Shown: in pieces, positions 13,765 through 21,646 of the stretch
How positions within the stretch are numbered: position 1 is the first letter of the stretch
Layout of the letters: each line of letters starts with the position of its first letter
Source: Lustribacter sp049512335
Lineage (GTDB): Bacteria > Vulcanimicrobiota > Vulcanimicrobiia > Vulcanimicrobiales > Vulcanimicrobiaceae
DNA: 23,031 bases
Assembly (NCBI GenBank): GCA_049512335.1
Contig: JBEKXE010000070.1
Coordinates: 1 to 23,031, forward strand
Direction of reading: 5' to 3'
The notes under the pieces: model-generated
Seen by the model: only the letters and a program-made list of their open reading frames with translations
The model's database searches: none
What the model was told of the DNA's origin: nothing
Translations under genes and position numbers: made by a program

Positions 13765-15366
13765 ATGGGCCCCATTCATTTCGTCGCTCGAATGCATAGT
13801 GACGGGGCCGTGCTGATTTTCATCTCCTACGCTCGCAAGGACAACGAAGTCCCGCCGAATCCGGAACCCACGGCCAAAGGTTTCGTCAAGGCTCTGCGCG
13901 AGCAGCTCGAGTACGAGTTCTCGGAACTCGATCCGCCGACGCCCCAGATCTGGCAAGACACCTCCGAGGTCGACGAGAGCGACCAGTTCGATCCCCGGAT
14001 CGAGGGGGCGGTCAAGCAAGCGGACATTTTGGTCGTCGTGCTGTCCGGCAACTGGTTGAGCAGCGACTACTGCCGAAAAGAGTTGAATTGGTTCGTCGAG
14101 GCGCGGCGCGCGGCCGGTCTCGACGAGCAAACCGTGCGCGAACGGATCGTCGTGGTCGCCAAGAAGCACGTCGATCGGCAGCTGCTGCCGGAAGCGCTGC
14201 AAGGGCAGGTCGGGTACAAATTCTTTCGGTTCGAGGGCAAGGAAGAAGCCGGCCGCGAGGTCGACTTTTTCAAGCGCGGTTTGCCCACCGGGCGCGAGTA
14301 CACCGACGTCATCGTCAAGCTCGCCAACAAGATCTGGCGCCTTTCCCGCACCGGTCTCCCGGCAGCCCCTCCGCCGTCGCCCGCCGTGCCGGCGATCCCC
14401 AAGAACGGGCGCAAAGTCTATCTGGCGAAACCGGCGCGCGACATGCAGGCCGAGTACGTGAAGCTTTTCGACGATTTGGTCGGTAACGGTTACGAGGTCG
14501 TGCCGGGCCGGGATGAGGTCGTGCCGGATCTGACTCCGGCCGCATGGGTGGACGAGCGCTTGCAGGGCGCCGAGCTGTCAATCCATCTTCTGGGCGAGCT
14601 GCCGGGTCCCACCCCCGACGCACGCGACGCCCAGCCCATCGTCAAGTTGCAGATGGAGCGCGCGCGCCGGTTGGCAAATCACGCCCAGCCGGAAGCGGGC
14701 TTAGCTTTTCGGCGCTACGTGTGGGCACCCGAAGTCTGGACGCCCGAAGCCTCCGAGGGTGAGGACGGCCGGCCGGTCGCGGCCGAGCCGCTCGTGCGCA
14801 AGTTCGCCGACGTGCTGGCCCGGTTCGACGACGAGACGGTCCACAGCGATTTGGTCGACGACGCGGAGAGTGCGACGTTTCGCAAAGACCTGCTCTCACA
14901 TTTGGAACTGCACCCGCCCAAACTTCCCGAGCGCCAGACGCTCACGCCGGACTCGTTCGTCTACGTGCTCTGCAACGAATCCGACCGCGACTTCGCCCAA
15001 AACCTGCGAAAATCGCTGAAGAAGACGCGCGGCATCGACTCGGAATTACCGGTCGTCGGCGGCGGAACCGACGAACGCAACGCGTGGCATGACGCGCAGA
15101 TCAAGAAGTGCGACGAAGTCTGGCTCTGCTGGGCCAACGCCCCGGACGTCTGGGTCAAGGCGAATGCGGCCGAATTCGAATGGAAGAAGCTTGGGCGCCA
15201 AATGCCGTTCAAATCGCGGGTGGGCGTGCTCTTTCCACCGGAAAGCAAAGAGAAAGTCTTTTTCCACGAGCTTCCGCCGCGACAACTCGACAAAGTCTTC
15301 GACGTCAGCACCCAGCCGGCCGAGCCGCCGCCGAATCTCGACGACGTCTTGCGGAGCGCCGGGTGA
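13765..15366 (+). CDS. TIR domain protein with two further TIR-like modules (putative NADase effector)
   Basis: A 533-residue soluble protein. Module 1 (about 16-195) is a TIR domain: VLIFISYARKDNE at the first strand, IWQDTSEVDESDQF at the BB-loop region, and LSGNWLSSDYCRKELNWF, in which E106 sits where NAD-cleaving TIR domains have their catalytic glutamate. A proline-rich linker (198-212) leads to module 2 (about 215-330), with KVYLAKPARDMQAEYVKLF, ELSIHLLGELPG and IVKLQMERA, like DUF4062/TIR-like modules. Module 3 (about 395-515) has SFVYVLCNESDRDFAQNL and CDEVWLCWANAPDVW, another TIR-like fold without an obvious catalytic glutamate. The ATG at 13765 follows a G-rich run; a later ATG at 13792 is possible. 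The stop overlaps the ATPase gene's GTG (GTGA). Effector activity is inferred. Confidence 0.85.
   Translation: MGPIHFVARMHSDGAVLIFISYARKDNEVPPNPEPTAKGFVKALREQLEYEFSELDPPTPQIWQDTSEVDESDQFDPRIEGAVKQADILVVVLSGNWLSSDYCRKELNWFVEARRAAGLDEQTVRERIVVVAKKHVDRQLLPEALQGQVGYKFFRFEGKEEAGREVDFFKRGLPTGREYTDVIVKLANKIWRLSRTGLPAAPPPSPAVPAIPKNGRKVYLAKPARDMQAEYVKLFDDLVGNGYEVVPGRDEVVPDLTPAAWVDERLQGAELSIHLLGELPGPTPDARDAQPIVKLQMERARRLANHAQPEAGLAFRRYVWAPEVWTPEASEGEDGRPVAAEPLVRKFADVLARFDDETVHSDLVDDAESATFRKDLLSHLELHPPKLPERQTLTPDSFVYVLCNESDRDFAQNLRKSLKKTRGIDSELPVVGGGTDERNAWHDAQIKKCDEVWLCWANAPDVWVKANAAEFEWKKLGRQMPFKSRVGVLFPPESKEKVFFHELPPRQLDKVFDVSTQPAEPPPNLDDVLRSAG
15353..15366 (+). promoter_or_regulatory. Shine-Dalgarno and GTGA overlap coupling the TIR and STAND genes
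   Basis: GGAG at 15353-15356 lies six bases before GTG at 15363, which overlaps the TGA stop of the TIR gene by four bases as GTGA. This decides the STAND start, because the open frame extends far upstream within the TIR gene without any family similarity there. Confidence 0.75.
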
Positions 15367-16679
15367 TCGCTGCCGCGCCGACGGAACTGTCGGCGGAGCG
15401 GCCGTTTCCCGGGTTACGGCCGTTCGGGTATGAGGATCGAGAGTATTTCTTCGGCCGCGAGACCGACAACTACGCGCTCTACCGGCTGATCGATCGCAAC
15501 CGCTTCATCGCGGTCGTCGGGAGTTCGGGCTGTGGAAAGTCGTCGCTGGTCCGGGCCGGTTTCTTGCCGCTGCTCGACGACGAAACGCGCGAAGGCCGCG
15601 GCCGTTCCTGGCGCGTCGTGACGTTCAAGCCGGGTAATGCACCGCTGGAGCGGCTCGCCGACGCGCTTGGGACCCTCTCTCCGGTCGCGACGACGGATCG
15701 GGAGCGGACCCGCAACGAGATCCGCCGCGAGCGCATCGGGTTCGCGCTGCACGGGTCGAGTTTCGGTTTGTCCCAGGCGCTGGACGAGATCCCGAATCTC
15801 AAGGGCACGTCGGTGCTGATCCTGGTCGACCAGTTCGAAGAGCTCTTTCGCCCGTTCGTGCAAGGTGCGCATAGCGATCGGGTGACCGAAGCGTTGCGCC
15901 ACAACGTCGCCGCTTCGTTCGTCGAGCAGTTGCTCCAAGCGAGCCGCGATCCGGCCCGCGAAGTCTTCATCATCATTACGATGCGCTCCGACTTCATCGG
16001 CGACTGCGCGCAGTTTCCCGACCTGCCCGAAGCCGTCAGCTCGGCGCAATTTCTGGTACCGTCGCTCAACCGCGATCAGCGCAAGCAAGTCATCAACAAA
16101 CCGATCGAGAAGGCCGGCGCATCGATCGATTCCGCACTGGTCGAGACGATCGTGAACGACGCCGGCGGGCGGGTCGACGAGCTGCCCGTGCTGCAGCACT
16201 GCCTGCGCCGGATGTGGGACGATGCAACGCCGCCGGCGGGCGCCGGCAAACGGCACCTGACGAAGGAGCATTACCAGCACGTCGGCACGATCGCCAACGC
16301 GCTCTCGCAGCACGCGGACGCGATCTTGGGCGAGTTGCCGGGACTCGAGCCGACGGTCGAACACGTCTTCCGTGCGCTCTGCGAACGCGACAGCGAGGGC
16401 CGCGCAACGCGGCGGGCGCTCTCGTTCGGCGAGTTGGTCGCGGAGACGGGCCGTCCGAAAGATGAAGTGGAGCGCGTCGTCAACCGCTTCTGCGAGAGCG
16501 ATTGCTCGTTCTTGGTCGCTTCGCCGGCGGGAGTGCTACGCAACGACACGTCGATCGACGTCGGACACGAAGCGCTGCTGCGCCGTTGGACGAAGATCAG
16601 CAACCCGGGCGGTTGGCTCGATGCGGAAGAGGCGGACGGCCGCTTCTACCGAGCGATGCTCGCGCTGCTGGAGCACTGA
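15363..16679 (+). CDS. nSTAND1-type STAND NTPase (signalling ATPase)
   Basis: A 438-residue STAND-class P-loop ATPase. The N-terminus PFPGLRPFGYEDREYFFGRE (14-33) is the signature of the nSTAND1 family. Walker A is GSSGCGKSS (53-61), Walker B is VLILVDQFEELF (151-162), and MRSDFIGD at about residue 204 is a sensor-like segment. A winged-helix part ends with VGHEALLRRW near the C-terminus. In most relatives this continues in the same chain into a transmembrane helix and WD40 propeller; here it stops at TGA, and those parts are encoded by the next gene, in the same frame. Family members oligomerise on ligand binding and activate a linked effector, here presumably the TIR protein encoded immediately upstream. 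The family call is firm; the partnership is inferred from the overlap. Confidence 0.9.
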   Translation: MIAAAPTELSAERPFPGLRPFGYEDREYFFGRETDNYALYRLIDRNRFIAVVGSSGCGKSSLVRAGFLPLLDDETREGRGRSWRVVTFKPGNAPLERLADALGTLSPVATTDRERTRNEIRRERIGFALHGSSFGLSQALDEIPNLKGTSVLILVDQFEELFRPFVQGAHSDRVTEALRHNVAASFVEQLLQASRDPAREVFIIITMRSDFIGDCAQFPDLPEAVSSAQFLVPSLNRDQRKQVINKPIEKAGASIDSALVETIVNDAGGRVDELPVLQHCLRRMWDDATPPAGAGKRHLTKEHYQHVGTIANALSQHADAILGELPGLEPTVEHVFRALCERDSEGRATRRALSFGELVAETGRPKDEVERVVNRFCESDCSFLVASPAGVLRNDTSIDVGHEALLRRWTKISNPGGWLDAEEADGRFYRAMLALLEH

Positions 16680-16685
16680 CCGGTG
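16670..16685 (+). promoter_or_regulatory. Single in-frame TGA (TGA-C) and restart site between the STAND and WD40 genes
   Basis: TGA at 16677-16679 is followed by CCG and then GTG at 16683 in the same reading frame, so one base change or readthrough would fuse the two proteins. TGA followed by C is known as a leaky stop context. GGAG at 16670-16673 sits nine bases before the GTG and would support separate initiation. Both outcomes are therefore possible, and the sequence alone does not choose. Confidence 0.7.
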
Positions 16686-19451
16686 GACGAAAGCAATAAG
16701 AACGTCCTCTCGCCCGATCAAGTCGACCGCTTGCAAAAGCTTCTCGATTCACATACGGCAGCCTGGACGGAGCGTTACGGCGGCCAGGTCGATCGGATCA
16801 GGCGGCTGCTCGCCGACAGCCTCGACGCCATCCGCGTCGAGCAGCAGCGTCAAGCGGCGGCGGCGCAGCGCGAGCGCGAACTCGAAGAAGAGAACCGGCG
16901 CCGGGAACTGCAGAACGCCGAGGAACGGACCGCCGCCGCCAACCGGCTGGCGCGCAGAACGCGCGTTTTCGCGGCGGCGATGTTGGCCGTCGCCGTGGCG
17001 GCGCTGGTGCTCGGAGCCGTGGCGTGGCGAGAAAAGACCGTAGCGGCGGGAGCTCTGGAAGCGCGCGTAAATGCGGAACACGCGCAGGCGGCCATGCAGA
17101 AAGAGATGTACGATTCCGAGCATGCGGAGCTGCTGCGCGAGCAGCAGGCGGTGAAGATCCAGCGGCGCCTCACCGCCGAAGCCAACGCGGCGCGGCGTAA
17201 TGCACTGGCCGCAACGAAGAACGCGCAGGCCGCGACCAAGGTCGCGCAGCAACGCCTGACCCGGGTCGAAGCCTACCACCTCGAGGTCGCGGCGGGCGAA
17301 TTCTCCTCGGACATCAACACCGACACCGGCATGCTGCTCGGCGTCGAGGCGTTCAACGAGAATCCGGGCTGGGAAGCGGGTAGTGCGCTACTCTCGCTCG
17401 TGCAGCAGACGCCGCGTTTGTTGCGCGCCTTCCGCGGAATGCAAGCACCGGCGTTGTCCGGCAGCGGCAGCCTCATGGCCGTCGCCGCCGATGCGCCGCC
17501 CGTATACCGGACGCAGCTCTGGGATCAGCAACGCCAAGCCTTCGTGCAAACGTGGAACGTGACGGCCGTTCCGAGCGCCCACGAGTCCGTCCAAGACGAA
17601 TGTTTTGCCGATCATGACCGCGACCTCGTCACGCTCACCGTCGGCGGAACGCTGCGCGTCTACGACGTAGCATCGCGCCGGCTCCTCAAAACGATCCCGG
17701 GTGCGCTGCCGCTACGTGAAAAGACCCTCAAGTACGATCGCGATCTGTCGTGCGCCCCGGATTCGAGCCGGGTCCTCATCGCGCGGGAGGGGACGTTGGG
17801 CGTCTTCGACGTCCGCACGCTGGCGATGGACTGGCGCCACGAGAACGGACCGGCGAACGTCGTCGACGCAACGATGACGCCGAGCGGTTCGATGATCGCG
17901 GTGTCCGGCGCCGACGGCAGCGTATCGACGTGGGACGCGCGCGGCAACCCGATCGCGACGTGTGCGAAAGTCGACCTCGATACCGACGATACGCCGCCGG
18001 ACGGTGATCCGCAAAAGCTGGCGCTCAGCCCGGACGGGAAACTTCTCGCGGCCTACTCCCCGACCGATCAAAAAGTCAAAGTCTATCGGTTACCGGCCTG
18101 TACGGCGACGACGCAGGAGCCGCTTCCGGCGCCCGACGCAGTCGGTGATTTGAGGTTTGCCGACAACGGCGACCTCCTGGACGTAGACCAGAATAGCCGC
18201 GTGCTCCACTGGGATCCGCAGTCCGGAAAGCTCAAATCGACCAGCGATGAAATCGTCTCCGGGTGGATGACGGCCTCGCTCTTCGAGCCGGCGTCGATCG
18301 ACCGTGCCGGCCGGCTCTACGCCACGGCGTATTACGGAAACGGAGTCTTCTTGTACAACCTCGCGGGTGCCGTTAGCCCGCTGATTCTCTACGCGCCGCC
18401 TTCCGATAACTGGGCTGGGCGGGCCGCGTTTACGCCGGACGGCTATATCGTGCAGCCGGTCCTCGACGGCTTCGTTCACGTTTGGCGGGCCGACGGTACC
18501 GCACTTCCCGGGCTGTCCACTCCCGCTCGGACCGAAGCCGGCGGCGTATTGATGGCGCCCCGCACCGGCAAAGCCTACATCTACGACGCCCAGCCCGACC
18601 ACCCGAAGTCGCTGCAACTCATTGCCTACGATTTTGCCGGCGGCCGGCTGACGAACCCGCGACCGTTCGCCATCGGTCGCGTCAAGGACGTGATCAACAA
18701 CGAGGAGATCGCACTGAGCCGCGACGAGAGCGAGCTCGTCGTGTTCGAATCGGACGGGCTGATTCAGTACTCGATCGCCACGGGCAAAACGACCGTGACC
18801 CCGATGTCGGCGTTCGGGCTTCCCAACCACCCGGGGAACGACGTGACGACCTACCTCAACCCGTTCGGCTCGTACGCGATCGTCGAGCGTACGACACAAT
18901 TCAACGCAGCGACGTTCGACGTCTACGACCGTTCGGGCCGATTCTTGTGGCACGTCGCGTACCCGCCGCGTGCCGTCAAAGGCGTGGAGGTCACCGGCTT
19001 CGGCGTCGACGGCGCGACGATGCTCGTGCGCGACGAGAATTACATCGACGCTTTGGATCTGGCGACGGGTCGCAAGCACCCCGGGCGCGTTCACCTATCG
19101 CAGACGAGGAACGAAACGTACGCGGTACTGAGCCCGAAGAACGACCTGATCGCGGTCGAGACGACCAACCCGGTCGGGATCCAGCTCTACGACGCGACTT
19201 CCGGGCTCAAGGTCGGCAGCGTTTTCTCGGGACCCGCCGGCTACATCAAGCAGATCGTCTTCAGTCCCGACGAAAATTCGGTGGCCGTCTTCGATCGGGA
19301 CCGGCAATTCTTCTTATGGGACATCAACCCCAAAGACATCGAGCAGCAAGCCTGTCAGGATGCCAATCGCGAACTCACCCGCGAAGAATGGGATTCGCTC
19401 GACATCCCGTTCCCGTATAACAACGTCTGCGCGCAATACGGGATCCACTGA
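16683..19451 (+). CDS. Coiled-coil, transmembrane, WD40 beta-propeller protein (putative STAND sensor half)
   Basis: A 922-residue protein. Residues 50-90 are a charged, Gln/Glu/Arg-rich coiled coil; 95-115 form one transmembrane helix (VFAAAMLAVAVAALVLGAVAW); 117-200 are a second coiled coil; LEVAAGEF...GMLLGVEAF (about 200-224) matches the conserved helix that precedes the propeller in STAND-WD40 proteins. From about 245 to 900 come WD40-like repeats, for example ATMTPSGSMIAVSGADGSVSTWD, ALSPDGKLLAAYSP and VFSPDENSVAVFDRD, in degenerate form. RLARRTR before the helix against fewer positive charges after it predicts a cytoplasmic N-terminus and an external propeller. The GTG at 16683 has GGAG nine bases upstream. 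It probably senses a ligand for the STAND ATPase. Convergent namZ ends one base away. Confidence 0.85.
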   Translation: MDESNKNVLSPDQVDRLQKLLDSHTAAWTERYGGQVDRIRRLLADSLDAIRVEQQRQAAAAQRERELEEENRRRELQNAEERTAAANRLARRTRVFAAAMLAVAVAALVLGAVAWREKTVAAGALEARVNAEHAQAAMQKEMYDSEHAELLREQQAVKIQRRLTAEANAARRNALAATKNAQAATKVAQQRLTRVEAYHLEVAAGEFSSDINTDTGMLLGVEAFNENPGWEAGSALLSLVQQTPRLLRAFRGMQAPALSGSGSLMAVAADAPPVYRTQLWDQQRQAFVQTWNVTAVPSAHESVQDECFADHDRDLVTLTVGGTLRVYDVASRRLLKTIPGALPLREKTLKYDRDLSCAPDSSRVLIAREGTLGVFDVRTLAMDWRHENGPANVVDATMTPSGSMIAVSGADGSVSTWDARGNPIATCAKVDLDTDDTPPDGDPQKLALSPDGKLLAAYSPTDQKVKVYRLPACTATTQEPLPAPDAVGDLRFADNGDLLDVDQNSRVLHWDPQSGKLKSTSDEIVSGWMTASLFEPASIDRAGRLYATAYYGNGVFLYNLAGAVSPLILYAPPSDNWAGRAAFTPDGYIVQPVLDGFVHVWRADGTALPGLSTPARTEAGGVLMAPRTGKAYIYDAQPDHPKSLQLIAYDFAGGRLTNPRPFAIGRVKDVINNEEIALSRDESELVVFESDGLIQYSIATGKTTVTPMSAFGLPNHPGNDVTTYLNPFGSYAIVERTTQFNAATFDVYDRSGRFLWHVAYPPRAVKGVEVTGFGVDGATMLVRDENYIDALDLATGRKHPGRVHLSQTRNETYAVLSPKNDLIAVETTNPVGIQLYDATSGLKVGSVFSGPAGYIKQIVFSPDENSVAVFDRDRQFFLWDINPKDIEQQACQDANRELTREEWDSLDIPFPYNNVCAQYGIH

Positions 19452-19452
19452 G

Positions 19453-20661
19453 CTAGTACAAGAGGTAGCGTTCGCGGATCGCGCGGTACGCGGTCAGCCC
19501 CGATTCCCACGACGCGACAATGTCGTCGGGCGAGGCATCGTCGAGCAGTCCGAGCCGGACGGTGTTGGTGCCCCAGTCGCGATCGAAGTTCGCCGCTTTG
19601 CCGATCCGCAGACGTTTTTGCGCGCGTGCCGCGGCGAGCAGCTCGACGGCCGTGCGAACGTTGGGGAAGACGTGCGGATCGTCGACGTGGATCTGCACCC
19701 CGGCCAGCGTCTTGCCGGCCCAGAAGCCGCGCTGCGGCACCCAATCGGCCGGTTCGAAGCGCGCGCCCGGGATGTTGCGCGCGGTCAGCGTTCGCGCGTA
19801 GGCGGGCGCGTCGAAGCCGAAGCCGCCGGCGTATTCGAACGGGCGATCCGTGCCGACGCCGTTGTTCACGCCGCCTTCGTCGATCAAGCCGGTTGCCAGA
19901 TACACCAGCGGCGTCAGCGCGTACGGGACGTTGGGTGAGGTCGGCGTCCAGCGCAGGTTCGTGTCGGCCCAGAGCATCTCGCGCGACCAGCCGCGCAGCG
20001 CGATCACGCGCAGCTTGGCGCCGATGTCGAAGTGTCCGTTGAACAGCTGCGCGAGCTCGCCGATCGTGAGACCGTGCCGCTCGGGGATCGGGTAGAGCCC
20101 GATGAACGACTTGTAGGCGGGATCGAGCACCGGGCCTTCGACGCGCAGGCCGCCGATCGGGTTGGGGCGGTCGAGCACCCAGATCTCCTTGCCGTACGTT
20201 TTCGCGGTTTGCATCACGTAGGCCAGCGTCGAGGCGTACGTGTACGGCCGCGCGCCCACGTCCTGAATGTCGAACACCAGGACGTCGACGCCGTCGAGCA
20301 TGCGCGCCGTCGGCATTCGGGTTGCGCCGTAGAGGCTGTACACCGGCAGGCCGCTGCGCGGGTCGGTGTACGAGGGCACGTAGGTGCCGGCGTCGCGGTC
20401 GCCGCGCAAGCCGTGTTCGGGCGCGAACAGCGCCTTCACGTGAATCTGGGAATTGGCGCGCGCGGCGTCGACCAGCGTCGTGCCGTCGGAGAGCACGCCG
20501 CTTTGGTTCGTGACGATTCCGATCGAACGGCCCGCCAGCTCGCGCCACGTTTCGCTGATGAAGACGTCGTCGCCCGGCAGCACGTGCGGCGCCGCAGCTT
20601 GCGCCAGCAGCGGTGCGGCAACCACCGCGGCGGACGTTGCGAGAAAGGCACTTCGTTGCAT
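19453..20661 (-). CDS. namZ: DUF1343 family exo-beta-N-acetylmuramidase (NamZ-like)
   Basis: A 402-residue exported protein with an N-terminal signal (MQRSAFLATSAAVVAAPLLAQA). The family motifs LFAPEHGLRGD (78-88) and FDIQDVGARPYTY (130-142) are intact, as are LDRPNPIGG and GVGTDRPFEYAG further on. NamZ enzymes remove terminal N-acetylmuramic acid from peptidoglycan fragments during cell-wall recycling. The ATG at 20661 overlaps the queE stop by one base (TGATG), so it is translated with the queuosine genes although the pathways differ. Its 3' end is one base from the convergent WD40 gene's stop. Confidence 0.9.
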   Translation of the reverse strand: MQRSAFLATSAAVVAAPLLAQAAAPHVLPGDDVFISETWRELAGRSIGIVTNQSGVLSDGTTLVDAARANSQIHVKALFAPEHGLRGDRDAGTYVPSYTDPRSGLPVYSLYGATRMPTARMLDGVDVLVFDIQDVGARPYTYASTLAYVMQTAKTYGKEIWVLDRPNPIGGLRVEGPVLDPAYKSFIGLYPIPERHGLTIGELAQLFNGHFDIGAKLRVIALRGWSREMLWADTNLRWTPTSPNVPYALTPLVYLATGLIDEGGVNNGVGTDRPFEYAGGFGFDAPAYARTLTARNIPGARFEPADWVPQRGFWAGKTLAGVQIHVDDPHVFPNVRTAVELLAAARAQKRLRIGKAANFDRDWGTNTVRLGLLDDASPDDIVASWESGLTAYRAIRERYLLY

Positions 20662-21239
20662 CAGCGCACCCCGATGTATTTATGGGTTTGGAGCGAGAGA
20701 CGGTAGCGCGAGGGCTCGCGCTTGGCCGCGTCCACGGCCAGCGCGACGTTGGCCGGTTTGTTGCCTTCGGGCTGGAGAAAGAGCGGCGTCGCCGGCGGGA
20801 ACGCGGCCTGCCAACGCTCCGGCACGCTGCCGTCGACGATCAGCTTCACTTCGTTCGCGCGCGCGGCCATCGCCGGGTGCAGACGTTCCTTCGGCGAGAC
20901 GGTCAGCCAGACGTCGTCCGGCAGCGCGACCTCGATCGTGCCGTTGGACTCGATGTGCACGCGCCGTCCGTCGGCGCGCAACGCGTCGATCAGGTCCGGC
21001 GTCGCGCGCTGCGCGAGCGGTTCGCCGCCGGTGAGGATCACCATCGGGCAGTCGCCGCCCTCGGCGCGCACGCGCGCCACGACGTCCGCGACGCCGGCGA
21101 CGAATTTCAGCGCGTAGTCCGTATCGCAGAAATCGCACGCGAGGTTGCAGCCCGCCAGGCGCACGAACACGGCCGGCGTGCCGGTCCACGTGCCCTCGCC
21201 CTGCACCGAATAGAAGATCTCCGCGAGCTGCAGGGTCAC
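20661..21239 (-). CDS. queE: 7-carboxy-7-deazaguanine synthase QueE
   Basis: A 192-residue radical SAM enzyme. The cluster motif is CNLACDFC (C31, C35, C38), the standard Cx3Cx2C form. The N-terminus AEIFYSVQGEGTWTG is the classic QueE opening, and the SAM-binding LTGGEPL follows. It converts 6-carboxy-tetrahydropterin, the QueD product, to 7-carboxy-7-deazaguanine on the way to queuosine. At 192 residues it is a little shorter than most. The GTG start at 21239 overlaps the queD stop as GTGA; no ribosome binding site is evident, so coupling is likely. The stop overlaps the namZ ATG. QueC, QueF and FolE are not in the window. Confidence 0.93.
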   Translation of the reverse strand: MTLQLAEIFYSVQGEGTWTGTPAVFVRLAGCNLACDFCDTDYALKFVAGVADVVARVRAEGGDCPMVILTGGEPLAQRATPDLIDALRADGRRVHIESNGTIEVALPDDVWLTVSPKERLHPAMAARANEVKLIVDGSVPERWQAAFPPATPLFLQPEGNKPANVALAVDAAKREPSRYRLSLQTHKYIGVR

Positions 21240-21607
21240 GCGAGCAGCGGATCGTCCGCGCGCAGAACCGCGCAGGCGTTGGCGGTTTCCCACAGCGTCA
21301 GTTCGCACAGGCCCGGCAGCTGCGGGGCGAGCCGGCGCCAGATCCAGACCGCGATGTTCTCGCTGGTCGGGTTCTCGATCGTGTCGTTGAGGTGGCGGTG
21401 ATCGAGCGCCTCGATCACGCTGGCCCGGACGATGCGCGCCAGCTCGTCGAAATCCACGACCATCCCGGTGGCCGGACCCTCCGGCTGGAGCGGGCCGGCG
21501 ACCGACACGTCGAGCCGGTACGAATGCCCGTGCAGACGCGAGCACTTGCCCTGGTGGTACGGCAGCACGTGCGCCGCTTCGAAGGCGAATTGTTTGCGGA
21601 TCAGCAC
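21236..21607 (-). CDS. queD: 6-carboxy-5,6,7,8-tetrahydropterin synthase QueD
   Basis: A 123-residue enzyme of the QueD/PTPS family. Zinc ligands H13 (AAH), H26 and H28 (HGH), the catalytic cysteine C22, the D69-H70 pair (ALDHRHLND) and E107 (LWETANA) are all present. It turns dihydroneopterin triphosphate into 6-carboxytetrahydropterin for QueE. The GTG at 21607 is chosen because GGAAG lies about ten bases upstream and because the protein then opens with LIRKQFAFEAAH, as in relatives. It is divergent from the DUF4438 gene with only 39 bp between starts. Confidence 0.93.
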   Translation of the reverse strand: MLIRKQFAFEAAHVLPYHQGKCSRLHGHSYRLDVSVAGPLQPEGPATGMVVDFDELARIVRASVIEALDHRHLNDTIENPTSENIAVWIWRRLAPQLPGLCELTLWETANACAVLRADDPLLA

Positions 21608-21646
21608 GACAAGCGATCTTCCGTCCCTTGCCGAACGCCGCCTTCG

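Noticed and set aside
15108..15362. Upstream extension of the STAND frame into the TIR gene
   Set aside because: No nSTAND1 similarity before PFPGLRPF; a GGAG and GTG at 15353-15365 give a better start.
13765..15366. TIR and STAND genes as one protein broken by frameshift
   Set aside because: The two are in different frames, but the GTGA overlap with a good GGAG and complete domains on both sides look like normal translational coupling.
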